Positions 1 through 7,928 of a stretch of 31,773 bases of DNA are shown in pieces. The DNA is taken from the IMG/VR virus record IMGVR_UViG_3300021365_000061, positions 1 to 31,773 of that record; one strand, given 5' to 3'. The DNA is from a virus. Position numbers and translations under genes: made by a program. Under the pieces are notes generated by a model. The model had not been told where the DNA came from. It searched no databases and worked only from the letters and a program-made list of their open reading frames with translations. Within the stretch, counting starts at the first letter, position 1. Every line of letters begins with the position of its first letter.

Positions 1-447
1 TTCACCTGAAGTTCCTGAAGTACCATCAGCACCTGATGTTCCACTAGTGCCATCTATTCCTGATGTACCTGAAGTGCCTGATTCGCCTGAGGTACCTGAT
101 GTGCCATTAGCACCTGAAGTACCTGAAGTACCGCTTTCACCTGAGGTTCCTGATGTGCCATTAACACCACTTGTACCTGAAGTTCCATCTATACCTGAAG
201 TACCTGAGGTACCTGATTCACCTGATGTGCCTGAGGTTCCTGATTCGCCTGAAGTACCTGATGTACCCGATTCACCGCTTGTACCTGATGAACCTGATGT
301 ACCTGAGCCTGATGTACCTGAAGTTCCCGAAGTACCCGATTCACCACTTGTACCTGATGAGCCTGATGTACCGCTTTCGCCTGAAGTACCTGATGTACCA
401 TTTTCACCTGATGTACCAGATGAACCTGAAGTACCACTACCAGCTCC
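1..447 (-). repeat. Collagen-coding repeat tract, copy A
   Basis: Degenerate 9- and 18-bp units, read on the plus strand as variations of acctgaagtacctgatgt, encode Gly-Thr-Ser-rich Gly-X-Y triplets. The same units make up the tract at 2974-3780. The codon variation between units is mostly synonymous. The tract continues past the left edge. Confidence 0.9.
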
Positions 448-2322
448 ACCTGTTATTTCTACTGTAGCAATTCCATTTGAGATGGTTACACCTTCTACCC
501 CTGAACCACTAAAGTTAAATTCTGTTGCTAAACCAACTCCAGCATCACTTGCTGATACTGGGATTCTTGAGTCTATATTTACTAATATTCCATCAGAACC
601 TGAAGTAGTTACTTCAACGCCTGATCCTGAGAAATTTATATTTTGTGTTTTATTATCTAATAATGAACCTGTATAATAAGTACTTAAAGTATCATTATCA
701 TTTTCTAGCATTAATAAGAAAGGAGGGGTACCTGAAACTCCCCATAAACCTGCACCATTAACACTTTCTATCCAACTACCTTGAAGTAAAATATCACCAC
801 CATCTGTTCTTTCTAAAGTTAAATATTCTTCTAAAGCAGGAGCACTAAATGTCCCTGTTGGTAAACCTGTACCTGAGCCATTACCTACTGCTGCTCCACC
901 AAATGGGTCATTTGTAGTATTAGATATAATTAAAGTACCAGCTCCTGTACCTGTAATTGTTAATGTATTAGTACCAGAGGTAGCTGTTACATCTGCACCA
1001 GCACTTGTTGCGGCCGTGTTTATGTCAGATGCTATTTGTGTTGCTGTTGCTACAGGATATCCTGAATAGGTTGAATCTGCAGTTTGTGGGTTTACACTAA
1101 ATGTAGTTCCATTAGGTGAAGTAATAGAGAAGGTTGCTGGGGCTGAAGGGTAAGAACCTGTTCCCCCTGTATTACCATCTAATACTATAATTAAATCAGG
1201 GGAGTAAGCTAAAGTACCTGCAGCTCCTCCTGATCCTGCTGCTCCTAATGTAGTAGCAGAAGCAAATCCACCTCCTTGTTGATTTACAGAAGCTGATACA
1301 TAAGCTGAAGAAAATGAGTTATTGATTTCACTTACTATTTGAGCTAATGTTAATGTACTACCTCCTGCATCTTGTGGAATTACATCAACTCCATTAATTT
1401 CTAAATTGTATTGAGTTTCATCTAAACTAGGTCCATCTACACTACCTGTTACTGAAGATCCTACTGGTAAGGATAATTGGAAAAACTTAGCGTCACCAAA
1501 TTCACTACTTGTAACATACGCTCCATCACTTCCACTTGAGTACCAAGTTGAACCTATAATACCATCAGTTAATAGTTCTGGTGAGGTAAAATTAGTAATA
1601 ATTTTGTTGTAAGGACGAACATTAATATTATTACCACCATATATATCAGAAACTACCCCAATAACAGTATCATCTTCTTCTGCTGGGAGTAATCTATAAG
1701 GAGAAACTTGGGATCCTAATACTGAACCTGTAATGGTTACTAGATCACCTATATCTACACTACCAGTGTTATCAGGGTAAAATGTAAATCTTTCAAAAGG
1801 TTCATAAACATTAAAGTAAGTTTGGATTGCATTTACTGCAGTAGTATTACTAAAATCATTTAAAGTATTAATAGCAAATACTGGTTGATCGTTGTCACTA
1901 AGTTCAAATATAACAACTCCAGTACCGTCTGAGATACTATTAACTCTATCACTTCTAGTTTTAGCAATAACCATTCCAGTATCTTCAATAGAACATGAGA
2001 TATAAGAAGTTGCTTTTTCTGAAATTTCAGTAATTTGGTAAATACGAGCACCATCTGCACTCGATACCCAATCACCTACTTTAATATCTAAACCATTATA
2101 TTGACCTCCTACGTTTAGTCCAAGAGAGTCTCTTACATCACTATCACCAACAGTTTGAGTTGATATTGATGATATTACTATATCATAAGAGATAAATTTA
2201 TCAGCACCATTAGGACCTAAACCTGTTTGGTCATTAATGCCGTATTTGTCTTTTCCTACTGCGTTACCTTGTATACTTCCCGCAAGTGTTAATGCGGGTT
2301 GTTCTGGGTTATATTGCGCCAT
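1..2322 (-). CDS. Collagen-like fibre/virion surface protein (partial, C-terminus off the left edge)
   Basis: An open frame runs without a stop from an ATG at 2322 to the window edge, giving 774 visible residues that begin MAQYNPEQPALTLAG. About residues 1-620 are Ser/Thr/Gly/Asn-rich with alternating hydrophobic residues, as in beta-structured phage fibre proteins. From about residue 625 the sequence becomes Gly-X-Y triplets (GTS GTS GES GTS, GID, GVN, GAN), a collagen-like pattern with occasional breaks. The sequence just before the triplets (FNFSGSGVEGVTISNGIATV) has the look of a fibre shaft or trimerisation segment. The gene follows a terminator and shares both the MAQ start and the triplet type with the fibre gene upstream of it. 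Likely role: a trimeric fibre or whisker on the virion. The family cannot be named, and the receptor-binding end is not visible. Confidence 0.75.
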   Translation of the reverse strand, partial: MAQYNPEQPALTLAGSIQGNAVGKDKYGINDQTGLGPNGADKFISYDIVISSISTQTVGDSDVRDSLGLNVGGQYNGLDIKVGDWVSSADGARIYQITEISEKATSYISCSIEDTGMVIAKTRSDRVNSISDGTGVVIFELSDNDQPVFAINTLNDFSNTTAVNAIQTYFNVYEPFERFTFYPDNTGSVDIGDLVTITGSVLGSQVSPYRLLPAEEDDTVIGVVSDIYGGNNINVRPYNKIITNFTSPELLTDGIIGSTWYSSGSDGAYVTSSEFGDAKFFQLSLPVGSSVTGSVDGPSLDETQYNLEINGVDVIPQDAGGSTLTLAQIVSEINNSFSSAYVSASVNQQGGGFASATTLGAAGSGGAAGTLAYSPDLIIVLDGNTGGTGSYPSAPATFSITSPNGTTFSVNPQTADSTYSGYPVATATQIASDINTAATSAGADVTATSGTNTLTITGTGAGTLIISNTTNDPFGGAAVGNGSGTGLPTGTFSAPALEEYLTLERTDGGDILLQGSWIESVNGAGLWGVSGTPPFLLMLENDNDTLSTYYTGSLLDNKTQNINFSGSGVEVTTSGSDGILVNIDSRIPVSASDAGVGLATEFNFSGSGVEGVTISNGIATVEITGGAGSGTSGSSGTSGENGTSGTSGESGTSGSSGTSGESGTSGTSGTSGSGTSGSSGTSGESGTSGTSGESGTSGTSGESGTSGTSGIDGTSGTSGVNGTSGTSGESGTSGTSGANGTSGTSGESGTSGTSGIDGTSGTSGADGTSGTSGE

Positions 2323-2402
2323 TTATTAAAATATTACTTTATATATAAGTTAAGTAATAGTTGTTTTTCATTTTCCAAACAGACTAATCATTAATAAATA
2401 TT

Positions 2403-2428
2403 AAAAAAAGCCCCTCAAATGAGGGGCT
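2403..2428 (-). terminator. Rho-independent terminator after the 495-aa fibre gene
   Basis: On the minus strand an 8-bp perfect stem (AGCCCCTC / GAGGGGCT, four-base loop) is followed by seven T (plus strand a-run 2403-2409). It lies 24 bases past the stop of the upstream fibre gene and about 80 bases before the start of the next one, so it separates the two fibre genes. Confidence 0.85.
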
Positions 2429-2451
2429 CTTAAAAATGTGTTAATTATTTT

Positions 2452-3939
2452 TTATGCAAAAGTAAATACCATATAAACATGAATAAAAACTGGAGGGAGA
2501 TTTTTCTTAGCACCACCATAATTAGCGGGAGTTAGATCAAATTTTAAGTTATCTGAACTAAATGAACTAAAGAATGTATTAGTTGCTTGGTTAGAAGAGA
2601 TTGTTGAACTTAATGCACTTGAAATTTCATATCCATTGCTACCTAACCCAAATGTTGAAACTGCATATTTATCAGTATTTGCATTATAAAAATATCCGGT
2701 TACAGATAACGGTGGTTGGCTTTCTGAGCCAAATTGGAATGTTACATCATTTACAGCATTTAAAGCTACTGTTACTGTATTACTAGAGTAAGGTGATGTT
2801 GTAATTTGACTTGAAGTATCAGGGTCACTATTAGTATCATAATTAATTCTAATAGCATAAGCAGTAGCACCACCACCACCACCACCTCCAGATTGGTCTA
2901 CCCATTCTGTATTGTAGTCTGTACTGTTAATTTTAGCTAATACTTGACCTGATGTACCACCTGTAGGAATACCTTGACCTGAAGTTCCTGATGTACCTGC
3001 TTCACCTGAAGTTCCTGATGTACCTGCTTCACCTGAAGTTCCTGATGTACCTGCAACACCCGATGTACCTGAAGTACCTGCGACACCTGATGTACCTGAT
3101 GTTCCTGCAACTCCTGAAGTTCCAGATGTTCCTGATCCTGATGTACCTGAAGTACCAAATCCTGATGTACCTGAAGTACCGAATCCTGATGTACCTGAAG
3201 TACCGTTTGAACCTGAAGTTCCTGATGTTCCTGCTACACCACTAGTTCCTGAAGTACCTGCGACACCTGAAGTTCCAGATGTTCCATCTATACCTGAAGT
3301 TCCAGATGTTCCTGATCCTGATGTACCTGAAGTACCAAACCCTGATGTACCTGAAGTACCAAATCCTGATGTACCTGATGTTCCTGCGACACCTGAGGTT
3401 CCTGAAGTACCTGCGACACCTGAGGTTCCTGAAGTACCATTTTCACCTGATGTACCTGAGGTACCGCTTTCGCCTGATGTACCTGAAGTACCGCTTTCGC
3501 CTGATGTACCTGAAGTACCAAATCCTGATGTACCTGAAGTACCATTTGAACCTGAAGTTCCTGATGTACCTGCAACACCCGATGTACCTGAAGTACCTGC
3601 GACACCTGATGTACCTGATGTTCCTGCAACTCCTGATGTACCTGAAGTACCTGCGACACCTGAAGTACCTGCTGGGCCTTGTGCTCCTGAAGTACCTGAA
3701 GTTCCTGAAGTTCCTGCGACACCTGATGTACCTGCTGGACCTTGTGCTCCTGAAGTACCTGAAGTACCGGATGAACCGGAACCACCACCACCACCTGTGT
3801 CTACAGGTGAGATAGATCCATCTGAAAATTTATAATAAAGTTTTCCTGAGTCAGCACTGTTGGAGAAAATAGCTACAACTCCTGTTTGAGGAGATTCTAT
3901 TCCTGATGTGCCAGTATTTGAAATATTAATTTGAGCCAC
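2452..3939 (-). CDS. Collagen-like fibre protein, 495 aa
   Basis: The start is a GTG at 3939: the frame is closed by a stop five codons upstream and there is no better ATG. The resulting N-terminus (MAQINIS) matches the MAQ start of the other fibre gene. Residues 1-48 form a small N-terminal domain that could attach to the particle. A poly-Gly hinge follows, then about 265 residues of Gly-X-Y triplets, mostly GTS with GVA, GEA, GES and GSN, interrupted by GF and GS. Next comes a linker (GGTSGQVLAKINSTDYNTEW) of a type common just before fibre tip domains, a Gly7 hinge at about 351-357, and a 138-residue Ser/Asn-rich C-terminal domain that may be the trimeric tip. It is probably a virion surface fibre; its receptor is unknown. 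Confidence 0.8.
   Translation of the reverse strand: MAQINISNTGTSGIESPQTGVVAIFSNSADSGKLYYKFSDGSISPVDTGGGGGSGSSGTSGTSGAQGPAGTSGVAGTSGTSGTSGAQGPAGTSGVAGTSGTSGVAGTSGTSGVAGTSGTSGVAGTSGTSGSNGTSGTSGFGTSGTSGESGTSGTSGESGTSGTSGENGTSGTSGVAGTSGTSGVAGTSGTSGFGTSGTSGFGTSGTSGSGTSGTSGIDGTSGTSGVAGTSGTSGVAGTSGTSGSNGTSGTSGFGTSGTSGFGTSGTSGSGTSGTSGVAGTSGTSGVAGTSGTSGVAGTSGTSGEAGTSGTSGEAGTSGTSGQGIPTGGTSGQVLAKINSTDYNTEWVDQSGGGGGGGATAYAIRINYDTNSDPDTSSQITTSPYSSNTVTVALNAVNDVTFQFGSESQPPLSVTGYFYNANTDKYAVSTFGLGSNGYEISSALSSTISSNQATNTFFSSFSSDNLKFDLTPANYGGAKKNLPPVFIHVYMVFTFA
2974..3780 (-). repeat. Collagen-coding repeat tract, copy B
   Basis: About 800 bp of degenerate 9/18/27-bp units encode Gly-X-Y triplets within the 495-aa fibre protein. 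Units such as acctgatgtacctgaagta recur exactly many times and also occur in the tract at 1-447, so the two genes share stretches that could recombine. Confidence 0.9.
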
Positions 3940-3956
3940 TTGTACGTACGTTTATG

Positions 3957-3964
3957 TATAAATA
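3957..3964 (-). promoter_or_regulatory. Conserved AT motif upstream of 495-aa fibre gene
   Basis: The plus strand reads gtataaatat, so the sense strand reads ATATTTATAC, 17 bases before the GTG start. It is one of six near-identical elements ahead of genes in this window, and this copy differs by one base from the others. Function is unknown: promoter or leader element. Confidence 0.4.
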
Positions 3965-3977
3965 TTATATTTTTTTG

Positions 3978-4286
3978 TTAGGTTGTGAAAACATCACCTA
4001 TTTCTAGGATACCATTTACATTAATTGTTCCCTCATTAACAAATTTACTTTCCATTCTTAATAAACCATGTGAATACACAGTTTCACTTCCAAAGGTAAC
4101 ACCAATACCACTAGTAATATTAATAATACCTTGGTTAAATACTTCAAAGGCATATGAGTTTTGGTTAGTAGGGACAGTTTTTGTTTCTCCAGGGAATACT
4201 ACCCTAGGGAATGTTGAACCAACTAATTGATTAGAGGCAGCATAAGAAGTTACTGCTACATTATCTAAAAATCTTACGTTACTCAT
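3978..4286 (-). CDS. Small beta-rich structural protein, 102 aa (unknown)
   Basis: The product is rich in Val, Ile, Asn, Thr and Gly. Its second half has a repeating pattern of short strands and Gly/Asn turns (for example NQGIINITSGIGVTFG and EGTINVNGILEIGD), as seen in beta-solenoid or beta-sandwich virion proteins. It overlaps the end of the gp15-like gene by 8 bases and comes just before the collagen-like fibre gene, so it is probably translated together with the neck genes. It could be a fibre attachment or head-tail decoration protein. The family is not recognised. Confidence 0.6.
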   Translation of the reverse strand: MSNVRFLDNVAVTSYAASNQLVGSTFPRVVFPGETKTVPTNQNSYAFEVFNQGIINITSGIGVTFGSETVYSHGLLRMESKFVNEGTINVNGILEIGDVFTT

Positions 4287-5274
4287 CTGTGTTTATTCTT
4301 TTTCTTGTATTAACATTTTCTGCTAATCTATCTCTTGGAGCTCCAGAACCTCCTACGGGTGGGGCAACTTGAGGATTAGGTTCAAATACCTCTGGGTTAG
4401 AAGTAGTCTCCATTGAGAAAATTATTTTCGATTTTGAATTAAATTTCTTAACTGAAGCTAAGTCTTTTTGGATTATATCCGGTATTATATACCCATACAT
4501 ATTGATAGTAAAATTACTCCTAACAACTCTTTCTTGACCATCTGTAAGTTGGTTAGCATTAGTAAAACCATCAATCATTGCTTTAAATTTAAAGCGTTCT
4601 GGGTCACCCCAGTATGAATCAGAAGCATAGTTAATTGCCTCAACTATTTTATTTAGTTGATCCATGTAATAAGTTTGTATAATAACGCTATATTGTAAAT
4701 TAACGTAATCTGGGACTACATTTGCGATAAATTGTTTAGTTTGGACTCTATTATTTAATACATTAAAATTAGAGTAAAAGTTTTTGTCGCTATAGGTTTT
4801 TTGCCAACTAGTATATAAATTAGGCATATTAGCATCTAATTTATTAGCTATACTTCTATTTTTAGTAATTGAATCTCTTTTAACAGCGATAATGGGCATC
4901 ATCATAGCACCATTTTTATCTCTATAGTACCCATCTTTTTGGTATGATTTCCACCTTTCAGGATTACCATAAATCACAGGTACTGCTATACGTTCATCAT
5001 TTTGATAAACAAAAGGTTTAATTACATTGTTGAAATAATAAAATATAGATTCATCTATATCTTCTAAACCTACTGAAAATTGTTTATAGCTATCCCCCTT
5101 ACGAGACATTTGTTCGGAGCGATTAAAAGGGATACCAGCCTGGTTAATATCAGGATCAACTGAGTATTTATTAGGACCATTAGGGTTACCCATAGTAGAA
5201 TCAAATGGGGTAACTAAACCTTCACTTATTTCTCTTTGTGATTTTGGTACGGGTTTTCTATTATTCTTAGCCAT
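4279..5274 (-). CDS. Tail sheath stabiliser / tail completion protein, gp15-like
   Basis: The 331-aa product resembles T4 gp15, the protein that caps the tail tube and sheath end and joins the tail to the head. Two segments support this by recall of gp15. An early strand (ERIAVPVIYGNPERW) matches the IRVPITYAS region of T4 gp15. A later stretch has VIIQTYYMDQLNKIVEAINY followed by an RSNFTINMYGYIIPD segment, which matches the T4 region around ELSIFTRYEDDMFQIVEQIL and TFEVNGWMYPP. It has an extra N-terminal arm and an inserted region around residues 105-160 compared with the 272-aa T4 protein. It overlaps the gp14-like gene by one base (TAATG) and has the T4 order 13-14-15. Its presence implies a contractile tail. 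Confidence 0.7.
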   Translation of the reverse strand: MAKNNRKPVPKSQREISEGLVTPFDSTMGNPNGPNKYSVDPDINQAGIPFNRSEQMSRKGDSYKQFSVGLEDIDESIFYYFNNVIKPFVYQNDERIAVPVIYGNPERWKSYQKDGYYRDKNGAMMMPIIAVKRDSITKNRSIANKLDANMPNLYTSWQKTYSDKNFYSNFNVLNNRVQTKQFIANVVPDYVNLQYSVIIQTYYMDQLNKIVEAINYASDSYWGDPERFKFKAMIDGFTNANQLTDGQERVVRSNFTINMYGYIIPDIIQKDLASVKKFNSKSKIIFSMETTSNPEVFEPNPQVAPPVGGSGAPRDRLAENVNTRKRINTDE

Positions 5275-5852
5275 TAAAATCTTTCTTTAAATGGAGATAA
5301 TGCTAATTTATCTGCTGGTACATAATGAGTATTAACAATAATTGAAATACTAGAGCCAAAATCAGCTAAATCAGTTTCATTTAAAGCATTATTACCGTTT
5401 GAATCTAATTCTGGGTATGCTGGGTTTTTACCTACAAAATATTGGTTAGCATTTGTAGTATCTACTTCGTAATATCCTTGGTTGTATAATATAACATCTC
5501 CTACTTCAGGAACTAAATTAGCTCCATATACACTATTAAACTGCCAATCTTTATTAAAGTCTTTATTACGATCTAATAAATCATCTCTAAAGAATTTGAA
5601 TGTAATACCCCATGTAAAATTAACACCTAATTCACTTTCTGGGTATTGTTGGTCGCTTCTTTCAATTAAACAATTTAATTGGACTGGTGGGTGATAATAT
5701 TTTCCTTTAGAGGCTTCACCATATATATTTACTTTAGTTTCACCTAAATCATATTTGTAGTAAACACATTGTTGGGAAATAATGTTACCCATTAATTCCC
5801 TATTTATGTTTCTAAAGAAACTTATATCTCTTGCTTCTCCGTATAATGCCAT
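5274..5852 (-). CDS. Neck protein, gp14-like
   Basis: The 192-aa product resembles T4-type gp14, a head-completion/neck protein of the connector. Features seen are an N-terminal stretch naming a YGEA-containing strand, an aromatic central region (GITFKFFRDDLLD), and a GDVILYNQGYYEVD strand followed by NQYFVGKNPAYPEL. The last two resemble the 'GDLIYFP...LFEI...FYQLGK' pattern of gp14 proteins. The start and stop both sit in TAATG overlaps with the gp13-like and gp15-like genes, so the three are probably translationally coupled. T4 gp14 is about 256 aa, so this is a short version. Assignment rests on pattern recall plus gene order. Confidence 0.6.
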   Translation of the reverse strand: MALYGEARDISFFRNINRELMGNIISQQCVYYKYDLGETKVNIYGEASKGKYYHPPVQLNCLIERSDQQYPESELGVNFTWGITFKFFRDDLLDRNKDFNKDWQFNSVYGANLVPEVGDVILYNQGYYEVDTTNANQYFVGKNPAYPELDSNGNNALNETDLADFGSSISIIVNTHYVPADKLALSPFKERF

Positions 5853-7072
5853 TATCCTACGTAAATTACCATTGGTACTTTATCTAATTCACTCATACGA
5901 GCTGTAGATTCGGCTGAACGTCTTTCTAATAGTGATTGACGAGAAGTTTGATCAAAATAGTCTCTTAATTTAGTTACTAATGCTTCTTTTTCTGCATTAG
6001 CAGAAGCAATTAAATCTGATTGATTTAAGCTTACTTCAGCACCTGGAATAGGGACTGTTTGGTATTTACCTCTGACATACCCTAACATTTCTTTAGTTAG
6101 AGCTAATGTATATTCAAATATCCAACTTCTACCTACTGAATTAATAGTATTATAAATAGGATTATTATATGGGTATTGAGATATATTATTTACTTGGTCT
6201 GAACCTGATGTTAAACTGTCGTCTAACCTTTCGATTTTATTAACATATTCGAAGTAAAGACACTTTGAATAAGCATCATCCTCACTTGGTATAGGGAATA
6301 TTCTAAGTTTATTATTTACTAACTCAAATGAATAGTTTGAGAACAATACATCTCTATACATTTCTACCTGTTGGATAGCTTGCATATCGAAACTTAAAGG
6401 CATCATTAAAAAGCTATTAGCCCCATATGCTGTATAACCTGCTGTATCACCAAACATAGCAATAGCAGTACCATTATACCCCATGTCACCTAAGAACATA
6501 AATGATGCTGGTAATGGTTGGTAAAATATTCGTTTAATTTCTATTTGGGCTTCACCATTACTACCTGTTACATCATTTGCTATAGCCCAAGCTTCTAAAT
6601 CGTAGTCTTGAACTGATGCTGTTAATGGGATTACACCTTTATGATAATCTACATTACCACCTACACCTGCCTGTTCACCATATTGTTGAGATAATCTAAC
6701 AATAGAGCTAAAGTTAGGAGTTACTAATGTATTTGAAAAATCTGCTCCAGCTGAGTATGAGAATCCTTCAGCTCCTTCTAATGATAAATAATCTTCACGT
6801 TGTTTGTAAGCATATAACTCATTTCCATATACAGTTACTGCTTGTTCAAACGCTGCCCAAAATTGAATGTCTTGTAATTCAACATTCTCAATAGGCCATC
6901 CTAATCTACGAGCACAAAAATTTGTTACCTTATCAGCATCTTCTTTAAATTGAGCATCACTATCATAAAATCCAAATGGGGTAGGTGAACTACCTGTAGA
7001 TGGAGTATTATAATAAGAAGCCGATGCAGCGGTAAAATCTGATGAACCACTATATATTAGGATGTTAGCCAT
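5852..7072 (-). CDS. Neck protein, gp13-like
   Basis: The 406-aa product carries an N-terminal region (CARRLGWPIENVELQDIQFW, then a helix with YGNELYAYKQRED) that parallels the 'RALGAPVINVEVTDEQ...' opening of T4 gp13 and its following helix. The middle contains beta-rich sequence and a KGVIPLTASVQDYDLEAWA segment like the gp13 region on which the connector ring is built. It is about 100 aa longer than T4 gp13. Biologically it would sit under the portal and complete the DNA-filled head before tail joining. It is the first of three overlapping neck genes and is preceded by the conserved AT motif. The C-terminal third, rich in Ala, Glu and Arg, is probably helical. Confidence 0.65.
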   Translation of the reverse strand: MANILIYSGSSDFTAASASYYNTPSTGSSPTPFGFYDSDAQFKEDADKVTNFCARRLGWPIENVELQDIQFWAAFEQAVTVYGNELYAYKQREDYLSLEGAEGFSYSAGADFSNTLVTPNFSSIVRLSQQYGEQAGVGGNVDYHKGVIPLTASVQDYDLEAWAIANDVTGSNGEAQIEIKRIFYQPLPASFMFLGDMGYNGTAIAMFGDTAGYTAYGANSFLMMPLSFDMQAIQQVEMYRDVLFSNYSFELVNNKLRIFPIPSEDDAYSKCLYFEYVNKIERLDDSLTSGSDQVNNISQYPYNNPIYNTINSVGRSWIFEYTLALTKEMLGYVRGKYQTVPIPGAEVSLNQSDLIASANAEKEALVTKLRDYFDQTSRQSLLERRSAESTARMSELDKVPMVIYVG

Positions 7073-7085
7073 TTCTTGTTTTGGT

Positions 7086-7093
7086 TATAAATA
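7086..7093 (-). promoter_or_regulatory. Conserved AT motif upstream of gp13-like gene
   Basis: The sense strand reads ATATTTATAA, 13 bases before the ATG, in the 36-base gap after phoH. It is an exact copy of the 10-bp element found ahead of several other genes here. Confidence 0.4.
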
Positions 7094-7108
7094 TTGAAAA
7101 AGAGGTAA

Positions 7109-7840
7109 TTATTTACGTCTACCACTAGAACCTGATGTTCCTAGTTTTATTCCTTTTTCTTCAGCTTCATTATATAAACCAATTAAATCTTCTACAATTG
7201 AATCCCTATGGTTAGTTGTTAATGTAATAGCACATAGGTTTTTTATTTTACGTGCTGCTGAGTATAGGAATCTAAAACCAGATTCAGATTTTTTCTTTAA
7301 ATCCGTTTGATGTGAATCACCACATATCATCATTTTACTACGTAAACCTAAACGTGTTACAATCATTTCCATTTGTTCGTGTGTAACGTTTTGAGCCTCG
7401 TCTACAATTACACATGAATCTAAAAATGTTCTACCACGCATAAACGATACAGGAACGATTTCTATTTTACCTTCTTCGATAAGTTTTTCAATTTTAACCT
7501 TATCATAAAGTGCAAACATATTTTGATAAATAGGTTGCACCCATGGGTCCATTTTTTCGCGGAGATCACCCGGTAAAAACCCGATTTCTTCCTTACTCAC
7601 CGTAGGTCGTGTTATAATAATTTTTTCGATTTCTCTCATGAATAATTTCTCGAGAGCGATTTGACAAGCTAATAACGTTTTACCTGAACCTGCTGAACCC
7701 CCTAGTAATGTAACTGTGTTTTCTAGGACTTTTGCTTTGGCTTCTTTTTGTTCCTCGTTTAACGTAATTTTAAACTTGATTGGATTTTTAGGCTTTCGTT
7801 TTTGTTTGAAAACCTCATCATTATGATGATTGGCTGCCAT
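7109..7840 (-). CDS. phoH: PhoH-like P-loop ATPase
   Basis: The 243-aa product has the full PhoH-type ATPase core. Walker A is GGSAGSGKT (about 47-55), followed by the IIITRPTV strand and the GFLPGDLREKMDPW segment typical of PhoH. Walker B is VIVDEAQN (about 144-151), and GDSHQTD (about 174-180) serves as sensor. A C-terminal NHRDS motif completes the fold. PhoH-like proteins are common in marine and other large phages; their role is unsettled, with RNA metabolism or phosphate-stress response proposed. The gene sits between the capsid terminator and the neck genes. The tail ends LGTSGSSGRRK, which echoes the collagen-like repeat, an oddity described in the findings. The ATG at 7840 precedes a short basic N-terminal extension. 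Confidence 0.92.
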   Translation of the reverse strand: MAANHHNDEVFKQKRKPKNPIKFKITLNEEQKEAKAKVLENTVTLLGGSAGSGKTLLACQIALEKLFMREIEKIIITRPTVSKEEIGFLPGDLREKMDPWVQPIYQNMFALYDKVKIEKLIEEGKIEIVPVSFMRGRTFLDSCVIVDEAQNVTHEQMEMIVTRLGLRSKMMICGDSHQTDLKKKSESGFRFLYSAARKIKNLCAITLTTNHRDSIVEDLIGLYNEAEEKGIKLGTSGSSGRRK

Positions 7841-7875
7841 AAAAGGATAACATTTAATTGTTTATTATACATATG

Positions 7876-7904
7876 AAAAAAAGAGCCCCACTTACGTGGG
7901 GCTC
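7876..7904 (-). terminator. Rho-independent terminator after the major capsid gene
   Basis: On the minus strand a perfect 9-bp stem (GAGCCCCAC / GTGGGGCTC, four-base loop) is followed by seven T. It lies 24 bases past the capsid stop codon and before phoH, so it should reduce read-through from the very highly expressed capsid unit. Confidence 0.9.
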
Positions 7905-7928
7905 AATCATTTCTATGGTCTTACTCTA

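Noticed and set aside
47-676. Forward-strand frame rich in Val-Pro-Glu/Asp repeats
   Set aside because: It is the complementary reading of the collagen-coding tract on the minus strand; the repeats alone keep it open.
1860-2075. Reverse 71-aa frame inside the left fibre gene
   Set aside because: It overlaps the long open fibre frame in another phase and has no distinct features.
2974-3780. CRISPR-like array
   Set aside because: Repeats are 9/18 bp, contiguous and in frame, with no spacers of even length; they code for collagen-like triplets.
3279-3815. Forward and reverse long frames over the second collagen tract
   Set aside because: Low-complexity shadows (Leu/Tyr-rich and Gln/Val-rich) of the Gly-X-Y coding frame.
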